In this document: positions 53,459 through 62,022 of the stretch, piece by piece
Position numbering within the stretch: the stretch's first letter is position 1
How the letters are laid out: each line of letters starts with the position of its first letter
Made by a program: the position numbers and the translations under genes
The notes under the pieces: generated by a model
Seen by the model: only the letters and a program-made list of their open reading frames with translations
The model's database searches: none
Told to the model about the DNA's origin: nothing
DNA from: AV69 sp963742315
Lineage (GTDB): Bacteria > Verrucomicrobiota > Verrucomicrobiia > Chthoniobacterales > UBA10450
Direction: 5' to 3'
Assembly (NCBI GenBank): GCA_963742315.1
Contig: CAVULE010000007.1
Span: 285,384-349,383, forward strand
Length of the DNA stretch: 64,000 bases

Positions 53459-54768
53459 GAGCGGAAGGGGTACGCCAGCCATTCCACTGTTCGCTCCCAG
53501 AGCGAGCGACGCCGGAATTGCTCAAGGGTGTACTCGCGGCTTTGGCTGAGATCGCGGTTAAAGGTTTCCTCCATGTGTCGCCCAAAGTCGCGATCGTACA
53601 CTACCACATCCAGTTCTTCGTTAATTTCCGCCGAACGCGCGTCGAGGTTTGACGACCCGATCATCGAAAACTGCGTGTCAGCCACGATGGATTTGATATG
53701 GATCATCGTCGGCTCGTATTCAAAAATCTTCACCCCGCCTTCGAGCAATTTTCCATACGCTCCGCGGCCAGCGGACTTGGTTAACGGTTGATCGTTATTT
53801 TGCCCCGGGACGAGAATCCGGACATCGACGCCGCGCCTGGCCGCCTTGGTCAACAGTTCCACTTGATCGGACGTTGGGGTGCAATAGGCGTTGGTGATCC
53901 AGATCCGTTTGTTGGCGGCGGCAAAAGCGACCGCTTGCACCAGCGGGATCGGCGCGATGGAAAATGAGTGCGAGCTCACGATCTGCGCTTTGATATTCCC
54001 TGCGGCCGTCAGCGCAGGGAATTGATCGGCGCCGCTCAATTCCTCTCCGCGGGTCTTCGCCCAGTGTTCCTGGAAAGCGGATTGCAATTTCGCCACCAAC
54101 GGTCCGCGGACGCGCAACTGGACATCGCGCCAGTGCTGCGTGTCCTGAGCATGGCCGTTCCAATGTTTGGCAAAACCAACTCCGCCGGCGAATCCGATTC
54201 GTCCATCCACCACGAGGATGCGCCGGTGACTGCGCCGATTGGTCCGGTCCACTCGCCACGAATGCGTCGGATGATAATAGGTGAAATCGCAACCGGCGCG
54301 TTTCATCATCCGCACATCAGAATTGTTGAGGCTCCAGCCCGAGCCGACACCGTCGAGCAACACCCGCACTTCTACACCTGCCCGCGCACGTTCCGAGAGC
54401 GCCTCGCAAAAAGCGCGGCCGACTTCATCCGAATAAACGATGTAAGCCTCGAAGTTGATGGTCTTTTTGGCGGTGCGAATGGCCTCGAGCATGGCCGGGA
54501 AATATTCGTCGCCATTTTGCAGGACTTCGATGGCATTGCTTTCGATCGGTACGGGATCGGACAGGGCGAGCGCCGAGCCGAAGAATTCCGGATCGCTTAT
54601 GGCAAAAGTGTGCTCGAGATGATATTCCAGCGTGTGCCTGCGGATGAGGAAAATGCAGAGCAACGAAACGATTGCGCCGAGTGCCAGGATTAGGCCGATC
54701 CATTCGCCAATCGGGAGTTTCCACAGCTGGGTATTCAGCCAGTGATCGTTTCGTTTTCGCCGCGTCAT
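53449..54768 (-). CDS. Cardiolipin synthase (phospholipase D family)
   Basis: A 439-residue membrane-bound PLD-family enzyme that makes cardiolipin from phosphatidylglycerol or other lipids. N-terminal membrane helix WIGLILALGAIVSLLCIFLI. Two catalytic motifs: the first, HRRILVVDGRIGFAGG, has Arg where the HxK lysine usually stands; the second, HIKSIVADTQFSMIGSSNLD, is complete. Start ATG 54768 (MTRRKRNDHW). Alternative members of the PLD family (nucleases) are unlikely given the helix. Confidence 0.88.
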   Translation of the reverse strand: MTRRKRNDHWLNTQLWKLPIGEWIGLILALGAIVSLLCIFLIRRHTLEYHLEHTFAISDPEFFGSALALSDPVPIESNAIEVLQNGDEYFPAMLEAIRTAKKTINFEAYIVYSDEVGRAFCEALSERARAGVEVRVLLDGVGSGWSLNNSDVRMMKRAGCDFTYYHPTHSWRVDRTNRRSHRRILVVDGRIGFAGGVGFAKHWNGHAQDTQHWRDVQLRVRGPLVAKLQSAFQEHWAKTRGEELSGADQFPALTAAGNIKAQIVSSHSFSIAPIPLVQAVAFAAANKRIWITNAYCTPTSDQVELLTKAARRGVDVRILVPGQNNDQPLTKSAGRGAYGKLLEGGVKIFEYEPTMIHIKSIVADTQFSMIGSSNLDARSAEINEELDVVVYDRDFGRHMEETFNRDLSQSREYTLEQFRRRSLWERTVEWLAYPFRSQL

Positions 54769-54847
54769 TTCTTGAAATGAATCGAACGAAATGCGCGGGA
54801 CGTTTGCCTTACAGGCGCAGGGGCGATGTGCTTTCCAAAGGGAGCAT

Positions 54848-55012
54848 TTTGTCATTCCGAGCGAAAATGCCAGTCCGCCTCGCACCGAGGAATCTCTAAC
54901 TCGTTTTTAGTAACTTGGGGTCTCTCGCCTTCACTCGACATAAAAAAAGTTAGAAGACGCCGACAGAATGTCGGCTATTGCGAGCAGAATGCTCGCGCTA
55001 CCCTTACAAACG
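54848..55012. repeat. Repeats upstream of cardiolipin synthase gene
   Basis: GTCATTCCGAGCGAAAATGC at 54851 parallels the unit at 53095, and TCGGCTATTGCGAGCAGAAT with GCTCGCGCTACCC (54970-55005) is the GTAGCGCGAG family also found at 63547-63664. The second reaches the stop of the 55004 gene. Confidence 0.6.
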
Positions 55013-55255
55013 CCAGAGCATTGTCACCAGTAAATCTACCGCCAGAATCCAGACCAGGATCACCTGCCAGAGCCGCAGATTACGGGCGCCGTAATGATCG
55101 CCGGTGACGTTAGGGTCGCGCGAAAAAAGTTTTTTTCGATTTTTGAAAACATAAACCCCGGCAAGGATAACAGCGACGAGGCAGACACTGAAGAAAATAC
55201 GCAGTGGCAAGACCGAATCGGCATGAGAAGGAATGACAGCCAAGAGCGAGCTCAT
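55004..55255 (-). CDS. Small two-helix membrane protein
   Basis: About 83 residues from ATG 55255. Two hydrophobic helices (LRIFFSVCLVAVILAGVYVF and LWQVILVWILAVDLLVTMLW) around a polar loop (RDPNVTGDHYGARNL). No family recognised. Encoded upstream of the repeats that border the cardiolipin synthase gene. Confidence 0.6.
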   Translation of the reverse strand: MSSLLAVIPSHADSVLPLRIFFSVCLVAVILAGVYVFKNRKKLFSRDPNVTGDHYGARNLRLWQVILVWILAVDLLVTMLWRL

Positions 55256-55314
55256 CAATGGAGATTCGCAAACCCTGAGAGCTATGGCCGGAAATAACCG
55301 CTTTCGATAGCGAG

Positions 55315-56484
55315 CTAGCGCGCCGCAGCCGGTGACAGCACCTGCAATTTCCCGATCACGCGCGGAACGATTTCGAGCGCGCGATCGATGTCCGCCTCGT
55401 TGTTGAACCGGCCGAAGGAGAACCGCAGACTGCCGCGAGCTTGTTCGTTAACCAGACCCATCGCGCTCAAGACGTGCGACGGCTGAAGCGATCCGGTGCG
55501 ACAGGCCGATCCGGCCGAGCAACAAATATTTTCCTGGTCGAGCATCATGAGCGCCGCGTCCGATTCGATGTCGTCGAACATGATGCTGGAAGTATTTGGC
55601 AAACGCGGCGCACCTGCTCCATTTATGCGCGCGCTTGGAATTTTTTCGATGAGCGCTTTTTCAAAACAGTCCCGCAAAGTTCGGACTCGCGTTTGCTCCT
55701 CCGATAATTTCGCCAACGCAATCTCCGCGGCTTTTCCGAGACCGACGATTGAAGCCGCGTTCTCGGTCCCGGCGCGGCGGTTGTTTTCGTGACTTCCGCC
55801 CAGCATCAGGGGATGAAATCGCGAGCGCCGGTTCACATAAAGCGCGCCGACACCTTTGGGCGCATGCAGCTTGTGGCCGGAAATCGATAAAAATTGCAGC
55901 GACACCTCATGCAAGTTAATCGGAATTTTTCCCGCCACCTGCACCGCATCAGTATGAAATGGCACACCTTTATCGCGCGCTATCTCCGCGATTTCTTCGA
56001 TGGGAAAAATCACGCCTGTCTCGTTGTTCGCCCACATCACCGAAACGAGCGCCGTGTCAGGGCGGATGGCATCAGCCAACGCGCGCAAACTCAGCCGGCC
56101 CGATTTATCGACGTCGATAACCGTGACTTCGTAACCGTGTCGCGCGAGTTCCTGCGTAGGTTTGCGCACCGCGCTGTGTTCGACTGCGGTAGTGACGATG
56201 TGCTTGCACTCCGGTCGGGTTTCGAGCGCGGAATGAAAGGCCGTGTTGTTCGATTCTGTGCCGCAACTGGTGAACACGATCTCGCCCGCCTCACAACCGA
56301 GGAGAGCGGCGACTTGCTCGCGCGCCTTCTCAATGGCGTCGCGCACTTGCGCAGCGAGCCGGTAGCCGCTCGATGGATTGGCGAAATATTTTTCCAGATA
56401 CGGTCGCATCGCTTCCAACACCGCGGGATCGATCGCCGTCGTCGCATTATTATCGAGATAAGTAATTTTCTCCGACGCCATCAT
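55315..56484 (-). CDS. Cysteine desulfurase (NifS/IscS family)
   Basis: A 389-residue PLP enzyme removing sulfur from cysteine for Fe-S clusters and thiolation. N-terminal YLDNNATTAIDPAVLEAMRP; PLP motifs VEHSAVRKPT and HTDAVQVAGK; Schiff-base lysine in SISGHKLHAPKG; catalytic cysteine in CCSAGSACRTG. Start ATG 56484 or 56481. Could be NifS, IscS or a tRNA-thiolation partner; no Fe-S scaffold gene is adjacent. Confidence 0.9.
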   Translation of the reverse strand: MMASEKITYLDNNATTAIDPAVLEAMRPYLEKYFANPSSGYRLAAQVRDAIEKAREQVAALLGCEAGEIVFTSCGTESNNTAFHSALETRPECKHIVTTAVEHSAVRKPTQELARHGYEVTVIDVDKSGRLSLRALADAIRPDTALVSVMWANNETGVIFPIEEIAEIARDKGVPFHTDAVQVAGKIPINLHEVSLQFLSISGHKLHAPKGVGALYVNRRSRFHPLMLGGSHENNRRAGTENAASIVGLGKAAEIALAKLSEEQTRVRTLRDCFEKALIEKIPSARINGAGAPRLPNTSSIMFDDIESDAALMMLDQENICCSAGSACRTGSLQPSHVLSAMGLVNEQARGSLRFSFGRFNNEADIDRALEIVPRVIGKLQVLSPAAAR

Positions 56485-56572
56485 AGAACGATAAATGGTA
56501 TCTCCCTCGCTGGCCGATGTAAACCGTTCTCGCCCTAAAATGAGGAGCGTCGCCTTATTGGCGGAAGATAGG

Positions 56573-57148
56573 TTACTTGTTCCGGGTAAGATCAGCCCGG
56601 GTGAAGATCGGGACGAGTTTGTAGCCCCGTTTCTCGATGTTTGCGCGGCCGCCTTCTTCTCTGTCCACCAGCACGATGACAAAAGCGATCTGTCCGCCGG
56701 CTTCTTCGATCGCGTTTATCGCTTGGATGGTCGATCCACCAGTGGTGATGACGTCATCAACTACCACCACCGAATCACCCGACGAGAAATTGCCTTCGAT
56801 CCGCTTTTGCCGGCCATGTTCTTTTGTTGTCTTCCGGACTGTGAAAACTTGGAGCGGGCTGGAAGAATCCTGGCGTTGTGCGGCGATACCGATGCTCAGC
56901 GCAACCGGATCGGCACCCATCGTTAGACCGCCGATAGCATTCACCCGCTTACCTAACTTCGAGGCGGTTTCTTTCACGAGTTCCCAGCCCACCTGGCCGA
57001 TTAGGCAGGCGCCGCCCGGATCGAGCGTGGTAAGGCGCGCATCCACGTAGAAGTCGCTTTTTGCCCCGGACGCGAGAGTGAATTCGCCGCGGTAGATGGA
57101 TTTTTTTTGGAGAAGCGCCCGCAGTTGCTCCTTAAGCGACGACTCCAT
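56573..57148 (-). CDS. pyrE: Orotate phosphoribosyltransferase
   Basis: A 191-residue enzyme of pyrimidine synthesis joining orotate and PRPP. PRPP motif VVVVDDVITTGGSTIQAINA; FTLASGAKSDFYVDARLTTL near the N-terminus and GLTMGADPVALSIGIAAQRQ. Start ATG 57148 rather than the preceding TTG. Upstream of the cysteine desulfurase gene by 88 bases. Confidence 0.92.
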   Translation of the reverse strand: MESSLKEQLRALLQKKSIYRGEFTLASGAKSDFYVDARLTTLDPGGACLIGQVGWELVKETASKLGKRVNAIGGLTMGADPVALSIGIAAQRQDSSSPLQVFTVRKTTKEHGRQKRIEGNFSSGDSVVVVDDVITTGGSTIQAINAIEEAGGQIAFVIVLVDREEGGRANIEKRGYKLVPIFTRADLTRNK

Positions 57149-57242
57149 CAAATCACGGCCAATACGGCAACAGATAGGAAATTTCTCATCTACGGCAACG
57201 TGTCGACCATTTACAGGCGACGCAACAACGCGAAACGCGCTG

Positions 57243-58187
57243 TCATTTCATTCGGTCGAATGTCTTCTGGAGGAGCTCCAGGTCCGAAGCGTTTCCTGTT
57301 TTCTCGCGAGTGGTCTCGATCCATTTTTTCTCGAGAGCATTCTTCGTCGGCCGGTCGTTCTGGTAAAAGACGCCGAAGACGCCGGGGAAAGGCAATTGCG
57401 CCAGTTTATAGGCGGCAAGCTCGTCGGTGACGTCGTGGCGCAGCTCGTCCTCGGGGGTGTTGTCCCATTTCTTTTCCTGGATCAGCTCGAAGCTGCCGCC
57501 CTTGCGTGGATTGGCCGGATCGAAGGCGCCGGGATAAAATTCGACGCATTCACTCAAACATTCGATAGCGGAAAAACCGGGATGATCCATGGCGCGTTCG
57601 ATCATCTGGATCATGTGATTGACCTGGGTGGCGTGGGTGCGTGCGATGAAGGTGGCCCCGGCGCTGATCAGTTGTTTCATCGGATTTACCGGCATGTCGA
57701 TCGCGCCAGTCGGATCGGTCTTACTTTTGAAACCGATGGGCGATGTGGGCGAGGTCTGCTTTTTGGTCAGGCCATAGACGAAGTTGTCCATGATGAAATA
57801 GACCATGTTGATGTTCTTCCGAGCGCCATGATTGAGATGGTTGCCGCCGATGGAGAAACCGTCACCGTCGCCGCCAAACAGAAAGACATGGAGATCGGGC
57901 CGGGCCAGGCTGATGCCGGAAGCAAGCGGAACGGCGCGGCCGTGAATGAAGTGCGCGCCGTGACCGTTGACGAAATAGGGAAAACGCGATGAACAACCGA
58001 TCCCAGCGAGGGTGACGATCTTTTCGTGCTCGAGCTGGCGTTTCTCTAGAACCTTGTAGAAGGAGGCTAAAACGGCGAAATCGCCGCAGCCCGGGCACCA
58101 GGTGGGGTGATCGGCGGTGACGGCTTTCTTAGTGAGTTTTTCCCTCGGCTCCGATGCCGGAGGGGCGGTAGTGGTGGTTTCGGACAT
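57243..58187 (-). CDS. 2-oxoacid:ferredoxin oxidoreductase, beta subunit
   Basis: A 314-residue thiamine-diphosphate subunit (KorB/PorB type) that oxidises 2-oxoglutarate or another 2-oxoacid with ferredoxin. Motifs: WCPGCGDFAVLASFYKVLEK, the loop GIGCSSRFPYFVNGHGAHFI, the ThDP-binding GGDGDGFSIGGNHLNHGARK and NINMVYFIMDNFVYGLTKKQ. The alpha subunit, usually next to it, is not found in this window. The N-terminal 15 residues are Thr/Pro-rich. Confidence 0.9.
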   Translation of the reverse strand: MSETTTTAPPASEPREKLTKKAVTADHPTWCPGCGDFAVLASFYKVLEKRQLEHEKIVTLAGIGCSSRFPYFVNGHGAHFIHGRAVPLASGISLARPDLHVFLFGGDGDGFSIGGNHLNHGARKNINMVYFIMDNFVYGLTKKQTSPTSPIGFKSKTDPTGAIDMPVNPMKQLISAGATFIARTHATQVNHMIQMIERAMDHPGFSAIECLSECVEFYPGAFDPANPRKGGSFELIQEKKWDNTPEDELRHDVTDELAAYKLAQLPFPGVFGVFYQNDRPTKNALEKKWIETTREKTGNASDLELLQKTFDRMK

Positions 58188-58283
58188 AAAAATTCTAAAG
58201 AAAAGATTGTTTCCGCGAGACGCGGAAAATCCGAGCCGGACTGGCGGGCCCGCGAGACGCGCGCGCCACCCGGAAGAAAAATT

Positions 58284-58337
58284 TCTCGCGCATAAACAAC
58301 CAAATATCGAACATCAAACCTCAAACATCAAACATCG
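58284..58337. repeat. AACATCGAACATCAAAC repeat
   Basis: CAAATATCGAACATCAAACC then TCAAACATCAAACATCGG. A short-period tandem AT-rich repeat, sibling of copies at 44668-44695 (inside a gene) and 63505-63541. Confidence 0.65.
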
Positions 58338-58999
58338 GCCTCTGGCCCTCCGGCGGACGGGGCCGCGAGCAGCTCGCGCACTTCTTCGTCGCTGGTCTGA
58401 GAAAAATCTTCGTAGTATTGGCCGACGCCCATGAATGAAACGGGGGCGTGGAGACAAAGGATATCATCGACCTCGTCTCTGATCTCGCGGCAGGTAGTGG
58501 GCGCGCCCACGGGGACAGCGACAATAATTTTTGCCGCACCTTGCTGATGCAACGCGGCAGCCGCGGCCCGCATCGTCGCTCCAGTGGCAAGTCCGTCATC
58601 GACCAGAATCACAGTTCGCCCACCCAAGTCCGACGGCGGCCGCCCGGCGCGATAAGTAAGTTCCCGCCGTTCCAATTCCTCGCGTTCGATTGCAGTAACC
58701 ATCTCGACGATCGATTGCGCATCTGGCAAAGCGTAAAGGACGTCTTCGTTCAGAACGCGGATGCCACCGGATGCGATTGCGCCCATGGCGAGTTCTTCGT
58801 GCCCGGGCACGCCGAGCTTGCGCACGACGAAAACATCGAGCGGAACGCCGAGTCGCTGCGCTACTTCAAACGCAACCGGCACCCCCCCGCGCGGAAGAGC
58901 GAGAACGATGACGTCGTCGCGTCCAGCGTAGCTGAACAAATTTTCCACAAGTTGCCGACCCGCGTCGGCTCGGTCCCGAAAAAGGTATGATCGCGGCAC
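58328..58999 (-). CDS. Phosphoribosyltransferase-family protein
   Basis: A 223-residue protein from GTG 58999. The PRTase domain has VVRKLGVPGHEELAMGAIAS and the PRPP loop VILVDDGLATGATMRAAAAA, as in the stand-alone PRTases found beside stress genes and erythromycin-esterase-like proteins. Specific substrate is unknown. Its last codons (SAGGPEADV) run into the 58284 repeat. Confidence 0.8.
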   Translation of the reverse strand: MPRSYLFRDRADAGRQLVENLFSYAGRDDVIVLALPRGGVPVAFEVAQRLGVPLDVFVVRKLGVPGHEELAMGAIASGGIRVLNEDVLYALPDAQSIVEMVTAIEREELERRELTYRAGRPPSDLGGRTVILVDDGLATGATMRAAAAALHQQGAAKIIVAVPVGAPTTCREIRDEVDDILCLHAPVSFMGVGQYYEDFSQTSDEEVRELLAAPSAGGPEADV

Positions 59000-59012
59000 G
59001 GCCGCAAGACAA

Positions 59013-60533
59013 TTAGCCTTCGGGCGCGAGCTCAGGGGTAGCGGTGACTCGCGTCGGCACAAGGCGAATGGCAGTTCCTACCGTTTGTTCTGCAGGCGCA
59101 CCGCCGGCTTCGTGATATTCGGCGTCCTGATTCACCTGCCACAGATCGTAAAGTTTGGTGTTGGCGCTGATGTTTTCCGCGCAAAGCATCGCCGTCATCA
59201 TGGCGTGATCCTGGTTGTTGTATTTGTGCATGCCGTTACGACCAACGAGATGCAGATTGGGATAACGGCGATCAAGCTCATCGCGAATCGTCGCGACATG
59301 TTCCGCATAGTCGTCGTCGTAAACTGGATACGCTTTTTTCTGTCGAACGACGCAACCATCGAGGATATCGCCCTCGCGCGCCAGGCCGATTTTGATCAAC
59401 TCGCGCTGGGCCAGGGCAATCAGATCTTCATTTTTCGAATCCCAGAGGCCGTCGTGTTCGAAACAAAAGTATTCGAGTCCGTAGCAGGCTTTGTCCGGAT
59501 CGGGCACCATTTCCGGGGACCAGGACCGGAAGTTTTGGATCCGGCCAACCTTCACACTCGGATCGTGAATGTAGATCCAGTTGTCATGAAAAGCGTCGCG
59601 GTTTTTCAGGATCAACATCACGGTCAGGAAATCGCGGTATTTGAGCGAATCGGCAGCGCGCTTTGCTTCTGCGGAAACGGCGGGCTCGAGACCATTGATC
59701 AATTCGCGCATCGGCGCCGAGGAAATAACGTGCTCGGATTCGAGGGCATGTTCGTTTCCGTTCTGGTCGCGATAGATTGTCGTCCACGTCCCGTTAGCGT
59801 CATCGTATTGGCACCGGATAACGCGGCAGCCCATTTCGAGCGCGCCGCCCAGTGCCTTGGTTTTTTCTGCGCACGTCTCCCACATCATTCCCGGACCGCG
59901 GCGCGGATACTTGAAGGAATTGATCAACGTCTTGATCACTTTGGAGCTGTCTTTCGGGCGGCGTTGCGGAAAAAGCGCGTTCCGGATCGCGCTGCCTAAT
60001 GACAACCCCTTGATCCGTTGCGCGGCCCAATCGGCCGAGATTTCACGGCAGCTCATTCCCCAAACCTTCTCGGTGTAGCTCTTGAAGAAAGTATTGAAGA
60101 GGCGTTTCCCGAATTGGTTGCTGACCCAGTCTTCGAAGTTGCGCGGATTGCGCACCGGCATGAGGCGCGCTTTCAACCACGAGAAAACGCAAAGGGCGGA
60201 TTTGAGCAGGCCGAGCTTCACCAGCCCCTCGAACGGGCGGAGGGGGTAGGCAAAAAACTTTCCGCCGTAAAAAATGCGCGAACTCCGCGGCCGATCGAGC
60301 ATGTCCTGCGGCAAAATCTCGGTCCACAGATCGTTCACCTCTTTCGACTTCGAGAAAAAGCGGTGACCGCCGATGTCGAAATGAAAACCTTTGTAAGTGG
60401 CAGTGCGGGAAATTCCGCCGACGTAAACCGGATCGGCTTCAAGAACGGTGACGCTGATTTCGTTCTTCGACAAAAGATAAGCGGCAGTAAGACCGGCTGG
60501 TCCGGCTCCGATTATGGCTACGTTCGTTTTCAT
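59013..60533 (-). CDS. FAD-dependent oxidoreductase, UDP-galactopyranose-mutase-like
   Basis: A 506-residue flavoprotein from ATG 60533. FAD fold VAIIGAGPAGLTAAYLLSKN, with GGISRTATYKGFHFDIGGHR typical of the Glf/protoporphyrinogen-oxidase-like group used in glycan synthesis, and a C-terminal FAD contact YPNLHLVGRNGMHKYNNQDH. Such proteins usually sit in exopolysaccharide loci. The precise reaction is open. It was joined to the upstream membrane protein only by an apparent frameshift. Confidence 0.82.
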   Translation of the reverse strand: MKTNVAIIGAGPAGLTAAYLLSKNEISVTVLEADPVYVGGISRTATYKGFHFDIGGHRFFSKSKEVNDLWTEILPQDMLDRPRSSRIFYGGKFFAYPLRPFEGLVKLGLLKSALCVFSWLKARLMPVRNPRNFEDWVSNQFGKRLFNTFFKSYTEKVWGMSCREISADWAAQRIKGLSLGSAIRNALFPQRRPKDSSKVIKTLINSFKYPRRGPGMMWETCAEKTKALGGALEMGCRVIRCQYDDANGTWTTIYRDQNGNEHALESEHVISSAPMRELINGLEPAVSAEAKRAADSLKYRDFLTVMLILKNRDAFHDNWIYIHDPSVKVGRIQNFRSWSPEMVPDPDKACYGLEYFCFEHDGLWDSKNEDLIALAQRELIKIGLAREGDILDGCVVRQKKAYPVYDDDYAEHVATIRDELDRRYPNLHLVGRNGMHKYNNQDHAMMTAMLCAENISANTKLYDLWQVNQDAEYHEAGGAPAEQTVGTAIRLVPTRVTATPELAPEG

Positions 60534-60537
60534 TAAA

Positions 60538-61766
60538 TCAGGCAACCCAATTTCCCCGTGTAAAATTCCAAATGTACCAGCTTTCGAGACCCAGCCCCGC
60601 CGCGCTGACCAAGCGCGATTGCAGTCACCGCGCTTGCTCGTCCCAGCCACGAGCGGAGGGGAAGATTGTGCAAATAATGCAAAAGCGCCAGTACCGATAA
60701 GCGGATGCAGACAAAATTCATAACGGAGCATGCTTTCCATCTTTACGCAGGCAACGCCGGAGACGGAGAGGAAATAGAGGACGGAGGCTGCGAAATAAAA
60801 TGGGATGCGCACAGAACGGTTGGTTTGACGGCGCGCGCCCGGTAAAAATTCAGAAGCAAAAACCACGAGGAGCAGGAGTCCGCCTAACGTCATGGTCATC
60901 TGGCTTATTTCGGTAGGATCTTCGAGGGCGGGCAGGAGCCAGTGATAGCTCGATGGTTTAAAGATGGCGAGGTAATCGGGTTCAATTCCCCAGCCGAGCT
61001 GCTGCGTTAGCATATAGATGTCCCAATGCCCCCACCGGAACTGGCAATAAACGAAAAATCCGAGGCCACCGAGCATGGCTGAAGCGCTGACCAGGGCCGA
61101 ACCCCCATAATTCGCCAACCAATCGCGAACGTTTGCCAATTTGTGCCAGCCGAGCTCCCAAATCCTTTTCACCAGTGGTGCCAGCGCACAGGGCAGGCCG
61201 ACGATCCGGGTCGCCGACATGACGATGCCATGGAGGGCCGCCAAAACTCGCGCGCGTCGGGATTCTACCCCGCTCCAGTAGAGGAAACCAAGAAGCGCCA
61301 TCAAAAAAAGAGATTCGGAATAGCCGGCGACGAGAAAAAAAGCGGCGGGATGCGCCAAAACGACGAGCGCGCCGAGCAGCTGCCAACCGGCCGGCAGGTT
61401 CCATCGTTCGCAGAAAAGGAAGAAATAGGTCCAAAAACCCCAAGCGGCGCATTGGGCGGTAATTAGTAAGGCGTTTTCGACCCCGACGCCGAGTGCCCGG
61501 TCTAATATCCAAGCGATCGCGGGATAAGCCGGGAAGAAGGCTGTGTTGGAGACCTCCATCATTTTGTGGGAAATCGGCGGCACAATGGTTTCGTAACCAC
61601 GAGCGACGATATTAGCGAACCAGTGGCTATCGTGCTGGAGGAGCGTTTGATAGCGGTATTCGAACGGCCCGTCGGGTGCCACAAGGAAGATCGCCACGAC
61701 CATTTGCAACAACGTGACGGCGAAGCCCGCGGAAAGGGCTTTGGCAGCAGCGGATATTTGAGTCAT
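60538..61766 (-). CDS. GT-C-type membrane glycosyltransferase (PIG-V-like), frameshifted end
   Basis: A multi-helix membrane protein of about 405 residues (MTQISAAAKALSAGFAVTLL onward), with HDSHWFANIVARGYE near residue 40 and the FFPAYPAIAWILDRAL segment that resembles mannosyltransferase PIG-V-like proteins using lipid-linked sugars. The C-terminus changes frame twice near 60600-60690; the expected ending ESWYIWNFTRGNWVA is in the third frame and stops at 60538. Corrected, the gene ends just before the flavoprotein gene. Confidence 0.75.
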
Positions 61767-61954
61767 GGGGCGAGTCCGTGGAAGGGCAGAGGAAACTGGA
61801 AGGGTCCGCGGAATGCAAGGCTCTTCCCGCGTGGCTTCGTCCTTACTATATGGTGCGGCGGTCACGGTGCGTTTTTTTTGACGCTGTCGCTCTTGCTTTA
61901 TTCGCACGTGACCTCAAGGAGCGGCGGTTTCGGAATTTTGTCTAAGCGCCACAG

Positions 61955-62012
61955 GCGCGACGGAGGGACGCGCTTCTGCGCGTCCAGGACGTGCGGAAGC
62001 ACGTCCCTCCTG
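61955..62012. repeat. GGAGGGACGCGCTTCTGCGC repeat
   Basis: GGAGGGACGCGCTTCTGCGC then GTCCAGGACGTGCGGAAGCA and CGTCCCTCC: same design as 39632-39683. It lies between the membrane glycosyltransferase and glgA. Confidence 0.6.
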
Positions 62013-62022
62013 GGCATCCTCA

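Noticed and set aside
57096..57992. Plus-strand 298-codon ORF
   Set aside because: It is a shadow of the well-conserved 2-oxoacid oxidoreductase beta gene.
59013..61907. Fusion of membrane glycosyltransferase and flavoprotein
   Set aside because: The expected C-terminus of the first protein and a separate ATG for the second are present in other frames; the junction is a frameshift product.
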